This document shows, in pieces, positions 25,749 through 32,912 of a DNA stretch of 35,845 bases. A model generated the notes under the pieces. The model did not search any database and was not told where the DNA came from. It saw nothing but the letters and a program-made list of their open reading frames with translations. Made by a program: the position numbers and the translations under genes. This DNA is from a virus, in the IMG/VR virus record IMGVR_UViG_3300020122_000582, positions 1 through 35,845 of that record; one strand, written 5' to 3'. Each line of letters opens with the position of its first letter. The stretch's first letter is position 1.

Positions 25749-28178
25749 ATGAAAAAATTAATTATTTTAGGACTACTGATTGCAAATACGGCATTCGGGG
25801 CAATTGGAAAACTTCAAAATGTTGATTTCGCAAGCTGTGCTCAAATCATGGCAGCAGGAGGAACTTGCGATCAGCTACTTAATACTTCCAAAATTTGGGA
25901 TAATGTCCATTCTCAACTTTTAGACGTAACTTTGGCCGGTGGTGGCACTGGTACGGTTACAAGCATAGATGTATCGGTTCCAGCGGGAAGCTTATTTAGT
26001 TCTACTGGTGGTCCGGTAACGACCGCAGGTACAATCGCAATTGGAACGGCGGGCACAAGCGGCGGAATTCCTTATTTTAGTTCCGCAACGCAAATGAATA
26101 GCTCTGCGCTTCTTTCTGCCAATCAATTAGTTTTAGGTGGTGGCGCGGGGACAGCGCCGGCAACATTAGGAAGTCTTGGTACAACCACGACTGTTCTTCA
26201 TGGTAATGCTGCGGGCGCGCCATCTTTTGGTGCGGTAAGCCTAACTACCGATGTTTCGGGAACATTGCCGATTGCAAATGGTGGCACCAACGGAATCACT
26301 GCAACTGCCGGCTTCAACAATTTATCTCCACTTACCACAAAAGGGGATTTAATTACGCGCGATGCTTCCAATAACGTGCGCCAGGCCGTTGGTGCAGATG
26401 GTTTTGTTTTGACTGCGGATTCCACTCAAGCGACTGGGATTAAATGGGCGGCAACTGGTGGCGGTACGGTAACGAGCGTCGATTTTGCAGATGGTAGCAC
26501 ATCTCCTTTGTTTTCAATTTCCGGCAATCCTATTACGACGGCCGGGACTATCACTGAAACACTCAATACGCAGACTTCCGGAACTATGTTTGCGGGGCCA
26601 GCTTCGGGCGCGGCGGCCCAACCAACATTTACAGCGACTCCTACTCTTGGAAAAACGGGAGGAACGACAGGCGCGCTTAATTTAGTGGGTACGACTTCAG
26701 GAATCGTAACTGTTCAGCCTCAAGCTGCTGCGGGTACATTTAATTTTAATTTACCAACATCTGCGGGAACGGCTGGTCAACCTCTCCTTTCTGGCGGTGG
26801 TGCTGGCTCTGCTCAAACATATGGAACGCTTCAAGTCCCTGCCGGCGGTACGGGGCAAGTTACCAATACAAATCACGGCGTTCTTTTAGGTCAAGGGGCG
26901 AGTTCGATTATTGCTACTGCCGTTGGCGCGACGGGAACGGTCCTTCATGGAAATACGGGCGCGGATCCTACATATAGCGCGGTTAGTTTGACAGCGGACG
27001 TAAGTGGAACTCTTCCGATTGCGAACGGCGGAACAAACGGCACGACCGCTACAACTGGATTTAATAATCTTTCGCCAACCACAACCAAGGGCGATTTAAT
27101 CGTCAATAATGGCACAGATAATGTTCGACAAGCCGTGGGCGCAGATACGTTTGTTCTTACGGCCGATTCTTCGCAGGCTACTGGAATTAAATGGGCTGCG
27201 GCATCAAGCGGTACCGCACAAACTTCAATTGTGGCTCCTAATGATACGGTAACAGGAACGACTGTAGATAAGCTCGCCATATTCAATTTTATAACCGGTC
27301 AAGGACTGGGAACCGGTGTTGTAATCGCGCCAAATACTGCGCTCGGATTTTTTTCGAATAACAGTACGGGCATTATTGGTGTAGTTACAAGTGGCGCGGG
27401 AACCGCAGGAAACGCAACCGTGGTGACTAGCGGTCTAGTGAATTGTGTTTTCGACGGCGCAACGACAGTCGGTGATTATGTCGTTTTAAGCACTACCGTT
27501 GCTGGCGATTGTCATTCTGATCCCAATACTGGCGGCACTACAGGATTTCAACAAAATAACGGAAGAATTTCGGGCGTCATTGGCTCGGTGCTTTCTACTC
27601 ATGGTGCGGGCGGTACTTATCAAATACTTCTTTATCCAAATCCATTTGGTGTCACTTATGCTGGTGCCGGCACATCTAGTTACAATCGAATTGTTTATAC
27701 TCCCGGATTAAATCAGTTTTCGTTGTTCGATGCGGCTGGGGATAATAACGGCGGATTCGTAAGTAATGACACTACAAATCTACAAACTCTTAGTGGCGTA
27801 AAAAAATTTGATGGTCTTTCATATAGCAGGCTTACTACCGGTAACGTAGCCACTGTGAATTCCGTTTCAACCATTCGCACCAGTAATTCAATGGTTGGGT
27901 ATAATACGATGACTGGAGCCGCAACAACGACGGTGAATGGTATCCAAGGAACGGCAGCTCAAGAGGGGCAGAGGTTCACACTATGTAATTTTACTGGAAA
28001 TACTGTGACGCTTACATATAATAGCGGATCTTCAACGAGTCCAAACTTTGATCGAATGATCTTTAATACTGGCGCCAACGTATCGATGACAAACAATAGT
28101 TGTTTTGATTTTATTTGGACACAGTTTACATCCTTTACGGCCGGCTCTGTTGTGGGCGTTTGGGTGAAGGTAAATTAA
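25749..28178 (+). CDS. Large fibre-like protein with Sec signal peptide and internal duplication
   Basis: 809 residues from ATG 25749 (preceded by GGGGAATGGG; an in-frame ATG at 25719 lies in the previous gene). Signal peptide MKKLIILGLLIANTAFG, cleavage expected before A18. The first mature residues hold two Cys (FASCAQIM, GTCDQLL) that could form a disulfide in the periplasm. The shaft contains two copies of an 87-residue module (26193-26453 and 26940-27200; LPIANGGTNG, GFNNLSP, TTKGDLI, QATGIKW), widespread in phage and bacterial fibre proteins. The C-terminus is a beta domain ending SVVGVWVKVN. Confidence 0.7.
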   Translation: MKKLIILGLLIANTAFGAIGKLQNVDFASCAQIMAAGGTCDQLLNTSKIWDNVHSQLLDVTLAGGGTGTVTSIDVSVPAGSLFSSTGGPVTTAGTIAIGTAGTSGGIPYFSSATQMNSSALLSANQLVLGGGAGTAPATLGSLGTTTTVLHGNAAGAPSFGAVSLTTDVSGTLPIANGGTNGITATAGFNNLSPLTTKGDLITRDASNNVRQAVGADGFVLTADSTQATGIKWAATGGGTVTSVDFADGSTSPLFSISGNPITTAGTITETLNTQTSGTMFAGPASGAAAQPTFTATPTLGKTGGTTGALNLVGTTSGIVTVQPQAAAGTFNFNLPTSAGTAGQPLLSGGGAGSAQTYGTLQVPAGGTGQVTNTNHGVLLGQGASSIIATAVGATGTVLHGNTGADPTYSAVSLTADVSGTLPIANGGTNGTTATTGFNNLSPTTTKGDLIVNNGTDNVRQAVGADTFVLTADSSQATGIKWAAASSGTAQTSIVAPNDTVTGTTVDKLAIFNFITGQGLGTGVVIAPNTALGFFSNNSTGIIGVVTSGAGTAGNATVVTSGLVNCVFDGATTVGDYVVLSTTVAGDCHSDPNTGGTTGFQQNNGRISGVIGSVLSTHGAGGTYQILLYPNPFGVTYAGAGTSSYNRIVYTPGLNQFSLFDAAGDNNGGFVSNDTTNLQTLSGVKKFDGLSYSRLTTGNVATVNSVSTIRTSNSMVGYNTMTGAATTTVNGIQGTAAQEGQRFTLCNFTGNTVTLTYNSGSSTSPNFDRMIFNTGANVSMTNNSCFDFIWTQFTSFTAGSVVGVWVKVN
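26193..26453 (+). repeat. Fibre module, copy 1 (87 codons)
   Basis: Encodes VLHGN...SLTTDVSGTLPIANGG, GFNNLSPLTTKGDLI, and NVRQAVGADGFVLTADSTQ up to IKWAA. The partner copy at 26940-27200 has the same length in codons and roughly three-quarters of its residues in common, with many silent differences, so the duplication is not recent. Confidence 0.85.
26940..27200 (+). repeat. Fibre module, copy 2 (87 codons)
   Basis: Second copy of the module at 26193-26453, in the same frame 747 bases further on: SLTADVSGTLPIANGG, GFNNLSPTTTKGDLI, NVRQAVGADTFVLTADSSQ, IKWAA. Confidence 0.85.
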
Positions 28179-28187
28179 GAGGGTAAA

Positions 28188-28727
28188 ATGACAACTCAAG
28201 CAAATCAAAGACAAATTCCAGAAAATGCAATTCTGGATTTTTATAATAAGCAAAATTATTTAGGCAATAGTTTTGTGGCATCATCTGGCGCTATTACGCT
28301 GCCTACTGCTGCCACAGAAAGCCCGATAATTACTCTCGCAAATCCATCGACAAATGGCGTTCCGGCATCTGGTTTTCAGGTACAAAATACAGGGCTTTTT
28401 CTTAAATCTAAAAAGCTTTTAGTTTTAACTGCCACACAAAGTTGTGTATTTAAAATTTATATTGGTCCGACGATCACGGTTGCCGGAACAGTTGTGACTC
28501 CGGTAAATATGCGTCCAGCGAATTCAAACGCAAGCGTAATGTCTTTTAGGAAAAGTCCTACAATTGGTGCCAATGGAACTCTTCTCACAAATTATTATTC
28601 CAACGGAATGGTAATCGATGATTCGTTTTTATTTGTTCTTGACCCTAATAAAACAATTTTGATAACAGGAACTCCTTCGGCAAACTCGACTGTCGTAACT
28701 GTGGATTTAAATTGGTATGAATGGTGA
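28188..28727 (+). CDS. Tail or fibre accessory beta protein
   Basis: 179 residues. It has no signal peptide, unlike the two genes before it. Strands such as GAITLPTAATESPIITLANP, TATQSCVFKIYIGPTITVAG and FLFVLDPNKTILITGTPS suggest a single beta-sandwich domain, likely virion-associated. It shares the fibre transcription unit and overlaps the next gene by 11 nt. Confidence 0.6.
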   Translation: MTTQANQRQIPENAILDFYNKQNYLGNSFVASSGAITLPTAATESPIITLANPSTNGVPASGFQVQNTGLFLKSKKLLVLTATQSCVFKIYIGPTITVAGTVVTPVNMRPANSNASVMSFRKSPTIGANGTLLTNYYSNGMVIDDSFLFVLDPNKTILITGTPSANSTVVTVDLNWYEW

Positions 28728-29103
28728 CGAGAAACCGAAATTTAAATTGAAAGCCCATCATGTTGGTGGAATTGGCGCTATTTTGTCGTTATACCCTGGC
28801 TTTTATGCGACTAAAACAGCCATGGATTTCTTTTTGCCTCGGCGCGAAGCATATGCCGCCATTAAAGATCTCAAAGAAAATGCCAAAGAAATGCATGCCG
28901 AATATGTCGAGAATACTAAAATTCTAGCGGCTTGGATGGAAAAAGAAGATAATCGCATAATGAATTTGCAAGTGGATATGGGCATCGTTAAGGGACAGCT
29001 CAAGGCTGCGCTTGAAATGGCTAAAAAAAGGCGCTTGCAGGACGAAGAAAAAGAATTAGAGTTAGTAGAACGAAAAAAATTAGAACAGAAAGCAGGGGGA
29101 TAA
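28717..29103 (+). CDS. Membrane-anchored coiled-coil protein, possible inner-membrane spanin
   Basis: 128 residues: a short Lys-rich N-terminus, one hydrophobic segment at ~15-41 (VGGIGAILSLYPGFYATKTA) and then a coiled coil to the C-terminus, very rich in Lys, Glu and Ala. This N-in, single-span, coiled-coil layout is that of i-spanins, and the gene begins a group of small membrane genes that looks like a lysis cassette. There is no sequence-level proof; a virion or other envelope role is possible. Confidence 0.5.
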   Translation: MNGDEKPKFKLKAHHVGGIGAILSLYPGFYATKTAMDFFLPRREAYAAIKDLKENAKEMHAEYVENTKILAAWMEKEDNRIMNLQVDMGIVKGQLKAALEMAKKRRLQDEEKELELVERKKLEQKAGG

Positions 29104-29104
29104 A

Positions 29105-29293
29105 ATGGTAGTTTTTAAAATTAATATTAATAAAGACATTTCTGCTGATCTTGAAGTGGCAGTCGGAAGAGGGCGTGTGGTAGTGGAAGGTGATCTTGAA
29201 GCCATTGGTGAATGGGTTAAAGTAGCCATCCCAGGAAAGATCGATGACGCCATTATTGATATAGCCGAAAAATGGGCGGCCTCTCAAGTTTAA
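29105..29293 (+). CDS. Small hypothetical protein in lysis region
   Basis: 62 residues, well served by AGGGGG five bases before the ATG, ending in TAATG overlap with the holin candidate. The first half (FKININKDISADLEVAVG, then GRVVVEGDL) predicts a beta sheet; the second half (KIDDAIIDIAEKWAASQ) an amphipathic helix. No membrane span. Function unknown; tight coupling suggests it is made with the holin candidate. Confidence 0.6.
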   Translation: MVVFKININKDISADLEVAVGRGRVVVEGDLEAIGEWVKVAIPGKIDDAIIDIAEKWAASQV

Positions 29294-29661
29294 TGCCGCA
29301 ACTTAAAAATCAATTACTCGCCGTCATAGATGCTATTCTCGATGGACTTATTAATGGTCTAGGCGGCGATTTAATTTTTGCTTCGGCTGCTGCCGCAGCT
29401 CCATGGGTTAGCTGGCCTATAATTAGTTCCATTATCAAGTTTGTGATCGGAAGGCTTACCGAAAGGGTTTATGGCACCATTGAGCCTCCCGTTGCATTAT
29501 CGATTATTAAATTTCAGACCAATGAAGAAAAAACTGCCTTTGATAATTCTCAGAAGGCACTCGCGATTGCGAGAAAAGTGGGAGACCAGGATGCTATTAA
29601 TAAAGCGAAATTGGCGCGTAATAATGCTTTCGACAGTGCTGTTACTTTCGATGGCGCTTAG
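29293..29661 (+). CDS. Putative holin
   Basis: 122 residues from ATG 29293 (TAATG overlap with the preceding stop). Two hydrophobic regions lie at ~8-36 (LLAVIDAILDGLINGLGGDL, then IFASAAAAAP) and ~38-53 (WVSWPIISSIIKFVIG), separated by Pro-Trp, followed by a charged soluble C-terminus. Small two-span proteins with charged tails next to spanin-like genes are usually holins, which release the endolysin through the inner membrane. The endolysin candidate is not here but at 32188. The last 71 nt overlap the lipoprotein gene. Confidence 0.45.
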   Translation: MPQLKNQLLAVIDAILDGLINGLGGDLIFASAAAAAPWVSWPIISSIIKFVIGRLTERVYGTIEPPVALSIIKFQTNEEKTAFDNSQKALAIARKVGDQDAINKAKLARNNAFDSAVTFDGA

Positions 29662-29965
29662 TGGCTGCGCGAGGTTTCAATTAAAAGATCACGTGATTTA
29701 TTTGGATGATAGTCCAGAAGGCTCGCATTATAAGCATACATTGACTCCTGAAAAGGGTGATTTAACTCAAGAGGAATGGGACGCGCTTCGCCCGGGCATG
29801 TGGTGTAGCGATGAGGCTACTTTTCTCGAAGCAAAGGAATTTATGGAATTTTTTTGCCATGAGACAAATCAGTGCGACTGGGAATCCCATCAAAATTTTA
29901 ATCGAATTTTTAATGAATTTCAGGCAATGAAAAAAAGCGTTATTCGCAATTCCGCTTCTCAATAA
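29591..29965 (+). CDS. Lipoprotein, possible outer-membrane spanin
   Basis: 124 residues from ATG 29591, chosen because GGGAG lies about seven bases upstream and because it supplies a basic n-region (KRNWR) before the hydrophobic core; ATG 29624 is the alternative. The core ends in the lipobox L-S-G-C with the modified Cys at residue 26, so the mature protein would be lipid-anchored, probably in the outer membrane. The mature part has four more Cys (MWCSD, FFCHETNQCDW) and few prolines, unlike classical Rz1. Its 5' end lies inside the holin candidate. Confidence 0.6.
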   Translation: MLLIKRNWRVIMLSTVLLLSMALSGCARFQLKDHVIYLDDSPEGSHYKHTLTPEKGDLTQEEWDALRPGMWCSDEATFLEAKEFMEFFCHETNQCDWESHQNFNRIFNEFQAMKKSVIRNSASQ

Positions 29966-30278
29966 TGCATTCTGGGCTATATAATTTATTTATAGAATTA
30001 AATTGTTTTGCCTGTTTTTCTAGTTCTTCTTTTTGGGCGGCATAGATAGCGCGAAATTCGGCCTCATTCGCTTCATGTTTGAGCTCATCTCTCATTAAAT
30101 CGATTTGGCGATTTGTTTCTTTTATGGCCTGGTTTTGGTCCACAATATTCTTGTTTAAAAGCTGCATTTCAGTTTGGGGAATGTATATAACGGTTCCTGG
30201 CGGTAAATTGTGGATATTTCCAGCAAGTGCATCCGGGATCATAAATATGGCTAAAAATATAAAAATTGCTCTATTCAT
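29940..30278 (-). CDS. Secreted coiled-coil protein, only minus-strand protein gene
   Basis: 112 residues. The signal peptide MNRAIFIFLAIFMIPDALA is cleaved before G20; the mature protein starts NIHNLPPGTVIYIPQTEMQL and continues as a long coiled coil (QAIKETNRQIDLMRDELKHE, then FRAIYAAQKEELEKQAKQF) with two C-terminal Cys. It overlaps the converging lipoprotein gene by 26 nt. A TTGACT-N17-TATTCT promoter on the minus strand ends so close to the ATG that the mRNA would be leaderless. Function unknown; a periplasmic protein acting on the infected cell is likely (superinfection or envelope effect). Confidence 0.7.
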   Translation of the reverse strand: MNRAIFIFLAIFMIPDALAGNIHNLPPGTVIYIPQTEMQLLNKNIVDQNQAIKETNRQIDLMRDELKHEANEAEFRAIYAAQKEELEKQAKQFNSINKLYSPECIIEKRNCE

Positions 30279-30284
30279 AGTATA

Positions 30285-30313
30285 AGAATAACATTGTTGA
30301 CAGCAATAGTCAA
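30285..30313 (-). promoter_or_regulatory. Sigma70-type promoter, minus strand
   Basis: Read on the minus strand: TTGACT (complement of 30308-30313), 17 bases, TATTCT (complement of 30285-30290). The expected start site falls on or next to the ATG at 30278, implying a leaderless transcript for the secreted coiled-coil gene. It overlaps the plus-strand promoter; the two -35 boxes face each other within one dyad. Confidence 0.6.
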
Positions 30314-30325
30314 GAATAGTATATT
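30297..30325 (+). promoter_or_regulatory. Sigma70-type promoter, plus strand, with shared operator-like dyad
   Basis: TTGACA (30297-30302), 17 bases, TATATT (30320-30325): a near-consensus promoter. The expected start site coincides with the ATG at 30332 and there is no Shine-Dalgarno sequence. TTGAC...GTCAA (30297-30313, 7-base centre) is a perfect dyad formed by the two opposed -35 boxes, so a dimeric regulator or the polymerase itself could make the two directions exclusive. Confidence 0.75.
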
Positions 30326-30331
30326 AGTATT

Positions 30332-30583
30332 ATGAAATTGAAATATAGATGTCTCGATTTTTTTCTAACTCTGCCCAATGGCCCTCAGGTTGAAGTATTT
30401 GTCCATTTCAGGGCCTATATAGGCTCCGATATGCATGATTATAAACGAACCTATCTTGAGGACGTTAAATTCAATATTTTCCTCGAAACCGATATCGAAA
30501 AGCCTTCCTATAATGATGAAAATATTCCCGAGTTTTGGCGTCCGGAAATCGAGCAGGCCATTTTGAATAAACTGGTATTGTAA
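30332..30583 (+). CDS. Small early-type protein, unknown function
   Basis: 83 residues (KYRCLDFFLTLPNGPQVEVF, then YLEDVKFNIFLETDIEKPS, ending EIEQAILNKLVL), predicted mixed alpha/beta. It starts at the expected transcription start of a near-consensus sigma70-type promoter, and no ribosome-binding site is visible, so translation may be leaderless. First gene of the rightward early region. Function unknown. Confidence 0.7.
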   Translation: MKLKYRCLDFFLTLPNGPQVEVFVHFRAYIGSDMHDYKRTYLEDVKFNIFLETDIEKPSYNDENIPEFWRPEIEQAILNKLVL

Positions 30584-30593
30584 TACTAGTATT
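30582..30593. promoter_or_regulatory. Perfect 12-bp palindrome, possible operator
   Basis: AATACTAGTATT begins within the stop codon of the preceding gene and ends 8 bases before the -35 box of the recT promoter. Related words (TATTAGTATTAT at 30322-30333) lie at the previous promoter. A repressor site is plausible; there is no U-tract for a terminator. Confidence 0.4.
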
Positions 30594-30600
30594 TTAATTG

Positions 30601-30629
30601 TTGACGCAATAAGTCAGTTTGTGTATAAA
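30601..30629 (+). promoter_or_regulatory. Sigma70-type promoter for the recT operon
   Basis: TTGACG (30601-30606), 17 bases, TATAAA (30624-30629). The -35 region TTGACGCAATAAGTCA is closely similar to TTGACAGCAATAGTCAA at the divergent promoter, including the TTGAC...GTCA dyad, so both may answer to the same regulator. GGAG (30643-30646) then serves the ATG at 30652. Confidence 0.7.
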
Positions 30630-30651
30630 AGCGACAGAATTTGGAGAATAT

Positions 30652-31449
30652 ATGAGCAAATCAAAAGACGTTTCATTAATGCCCTCTATTGGCGAATGGA
30701 CAATGCTCAAGGAACAGGCTTCTATGGTGGTTCGAACCGGACTATTACCCAAAGCCATTGACACGGCGGAGAAGGCAATTGCTATAGCGCTAAAAGGACG
30801 TGAGCTTGGCATTCCACCCATGCATGCCTTTAGCCATATTCATATCGTTCAAGGGAAGCCCACAATTTCTTCAGAGCTTATGCTTTCTCTTATATATAAA
30901 AATTGTCCCGGCGCAATAATTAATTACCTGAAAAATGATTCAAAAATCTGCGAAATCGAAGCAAGTCGCCCCGGTCATAAGGCGGCTAAATTTTCATATA
31001 CGATTGAAGAAGCCAAACAAGCAGGGCTTTTAAATAAAGATTCTTGGCGGAACTATCCCGCTGCAATGCTTCGCGCGCGTGCGATTTCAATTGTGGGACG
31101 AGCGATTTTTCCGGATCTAATCATGGGTTGCTCCTATATTCCAGAAGAGCTTGGAGCAGATGTAAATGAGGATGGTGAGGTTTTAACTATTCCGGTAGAA
31201 CCGAAAAAAGAAGATGCTGTTTTAAATGAGCGCTTAGAGCTTGGCAAAAAAATTATGACGACAGCCAAAGAACTTGAATTGGGAAAAGCAGAGCTCGCTA
31301 AATGGGCCACTGAAGAATTTGGTTGTATGCCAACTGAAATGACAATTGATCAAATGGAAGATTTTTTGGATCAACTTCATGGAGAATTAGTATTAAAAGA
31401 GAAAGGAAAACAACTGTTTGAAGAACCAACAGAAAATAATAGCCTTTGA
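30652..31449 (+). CDS. recT: RecT-like single-strand annealing protein
   Basis: 265 residues from ATG 30652 (GGAG five bases upstream; further upstream in-frame codons lie in the promoter). It carries the RecT-type signatures: KGRELGIPPMHAFSHIHIV at ~48-66, GKPTISSELMLSLI at ~68-81, the NYPAAMLRARAISIVGRAIF segment at ~134-153, and PDLIMGCSYIPEELG. RecT proteins anneal complementary single strands during phage replication and concatemer formation. No partner exonuclease (YqaJ or RecE type) was found; the next gene is the coiled-coil protein usually found near recT. Confidence 0.85.
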   Translation: MSKSKDVSLMPSIGEWTMLKEQASMVVRTGLLPKAIDTAEKAIAIALKGRELGIPPMHAFSHIHIVQGKPTISSELMLSLIYKNCPGAIINYLKNDSKICEIEASRPGHKAAKFSYTIEEAKQAGLLNKDSWRNYPAAMLRARAISIVGRAIFPDLIMGCSYIPEELGADVNEDGEVLTIPVEPKKEDAVLNERLELGKKIMTTAKELELGKAELAKWATEEFGCMPTEMTIDQMEDFLDQLHGELVLKEKGKQLFEEPTENNSL

Positions 31450-32137
31450 TGAGCTCAAGTCCGATATAACCATGCTTGTTTCTCCGATTGCAGATTTGAC
31501 TGTAACTGAATTTGTTTCAGCCCAGCAGGCAATCGGTGTCGGAAAGCAGATCAAAGAATTCCTGAAAAAAATAGAAACTACTCGAAAATCCCTTGTAGAG
31601 CCATTGAACAAACAGGTTAAAGCTATCAATGATTATGCAAAAGATATCGCTTTCCCTCTTATCAATGCCGAAAATCATGTAAAAAAACAATTAACTAGTT
31701 TTGAAATTGAGCAAGAAAAGCTTCGACAAATCGCTCATAAAAAAGCTGAAGAAGAGCGATTAAAAAAAGAAGCTGAACTAAAGGCTAAACAAGAAAACGA
31801 GCTAGATGCGGCAGCTGTTTTTGGTGCTTCTCCTGAAGAATTGACCGCGCTTGAAACAAAAGCAAAAGAAGAACTTGCAGTTCAAAAAAATGAAGCGCTT
31901 GCAAAAAAATACGATATCGAAGAACAAGGTATTAAAAACGCTCGCAAAACTTGGAAATGCGAAGCAGTTGATTTAAGCCAAGTTCCAAAAGAATTTCTTA
32001 TTGTTACGCTAAATGAAAAAGCCGTTTTAGCCGCTGCCCGTGCGGGTGTTACAACTATAGCTGGTGTGAAAATCTGGCAAGAAACTTCAATAGCTTTGGG
32101 CTCAAATACTTACGTTCCGCGATCTTCATTAATGTGA
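31418..32137 (+). CDS. Coiled-coil protein associated with RecT
   Basis: 239 residues starting at TTG 31418, inside the recT gene, with AAAGGA about ten bases upstream; no nearer ATG keeps the conserved N-terminus. Layout: an N-terminal helical domain (FVSAQQAIGVGKQIKEFLKK), a long Lys/Glu coiled coil at ~85-135 and a C-terminal beta domain (TWKCEAVDLSQVPKEFL, then TIAGVKIWQETSIAL). Proteins of this shape are commonly encoded with recT or ssb in phage recombination modules, where their role is not well known. Confidence 0.65.
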   Translation: MKNQQKIIAFDELKSDITMLVSPIADLTVTEFVSAQQAIGVGKQIKEFLKKIETTRKSLVEPLNKQVKAINDYAKDIAFPLINAENHVKKQLTSFEIEQEKLRQIAHKKAEEERLKKEAELKAKQENELDAAAVFGASPEELTALETKAKEELAVQKNEALAKKYDIEEQGIKNARKTWKCEAVDLSQVPKEFLIVTLNEKAVLAAARAGVTTIAGVKIWQETSIALGSNTYVPRSSLM

Positions 32138-32166
32138 TTGACAAAACTATTTCATTCTAATAAGCC
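32138..32166 (+). promoter_or_regulatory. Weak promoter candidate before endolysin-like gene
   Basis: A perfect TTGACA -35 box starts directly after the previous stop codon (32138-32143), but no good -10 lies at 17 bases (TAAGCC); TAATAA occurs at only 14. It may be an activator-dependent promoter or a chance match. The following gene has its own GGGAG ribosome-binding site. Confidence 0.3.
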
Positions 32167-32187
32167 TTACCCACTGGGAGATGGGCA

Positions 32188-32757
32188 ATGGATAGAATCG
32201 AAAAATATGCTGGTATATACAATGAGCTTATTCCGTCGGTAGGAAAGCTCGCGCTAATAAATAGCAAAATTCAAATTTACAAAACGAATTTAGATAAATT
32301 TAAGGAGACTGCCAATCACTTCCCTGGCATGCCGCCCGAAGTCCCGGGCCTTCTTTGTATGCGAGAGTCTGATTTCGATTTCAGTTGCCATCTCGCAAAT
32401 GGAGACTCTTTAGAGGGCGATACTTTTCATGTTCCGAAAGGAATAATGGCCCCCCTTCCTCCGCCATATACTTGGGAAGAGGCTGCAATCGCGGCTCTCG
32501 AAGATCATATAAAGGGATGGAATTTTAATTTAAAAAGTCCAGGTTGGGTTTGGGATATTCCCCATATAATGTATTTTTGCCAGGCTTATCATGGATTTGG
32601 TTGTGAAATTGAGCACAATGCGCTCGATTCTTATTTAATAGGCTGTTCAAATCTTTACGAAAAAGGTGGCTATGAAAATGACGGAGATTGGGTGGAGGAT
32701 TGGGTCGATAAACAACCGGGAGTGGCTACAATGCTAAAAGTAATGGGATTCAGATGA
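32188..32757 (+). CDS. Endolysin-like protein (lysozyme-superfamily peptidoglycan hydrolase)
   Basis: 189 residues. The central region matches a phage and bacterial lysozyme-like family that I recognise by its ordered motifs: a catalytic-type Glu in CMRESDFDFSCHLANGD (E60), then DTFHVPKG, PPYTWEEAAIAALED, a YHGFGCEIEH segment and the closing DKQPGVATMLKVMG. Family members usually read ES-x-N-F...HLHNGDPL...T...VP-x-G...TW-x-x-SA-x-DAL, so the conserved framework is kept with substitutions. There is no signal peptide, so release would need a holin (candidate at 29293). GGGAGA precedes the ATG. It lies in the early-type region, apart from the membrane lysis genes. Confidence 0.6.
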   Translation: MDRIEKYAGIYNELIPSVGKLALINSKIQIYKTNLDKFKETANHFPGMPPEVPGLLCMRESDFDFSCHLANGDSLEGDTFHVPKGIMAPLPPPYTWEEAAIAALEDHIKGWNFNLKSPGWVWDIPHIMYFCQAYHGFGCEIEHNALDSYLIGCSNLYEKGGYENDGDWVEDWVDKQPGVATMLKVMGFR

Positions 32758-32912
32758 ATAACAAAGAAGATTATTATTTAATTGGTTCGGCATATTACGC
32801 TTTAGGAGAATGGGCGCTATATGGATTTCCTATGGATGGTTGTATAGAAGTTTGGTTTGAATCATTTTGTGTGGCCTCTCAATTATTAGCAGAGGAGTTG
32901 AATCTAGCATGA
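32754..32912 (+). CDS. Tiny protein, function unknown
   Basis: 52 residues, with ATGA overlaps at both ends (32754-32757 and 32909-32912). Sequence MNNKEDYYLIGSAYYALGEW, then ALYGFPMDGCIEVWFESF, is rich in Tyr, Trp and Phe and predicted helical. The double coupling supports translation. Confidence 0.6.
   Translation: MNNKEDYYLIGSAYYALGEWALYGFPMDGCIEVWFESFCVASQLLAEELNLA

Noticed and set aside
27293-27302. AACCGGTCAA inside the second fibre gene as a fifth promoter copy
   Set aside because: The ACAT block and the purine-rich end are absent at the required spacing, so it is likely a chance coding match.
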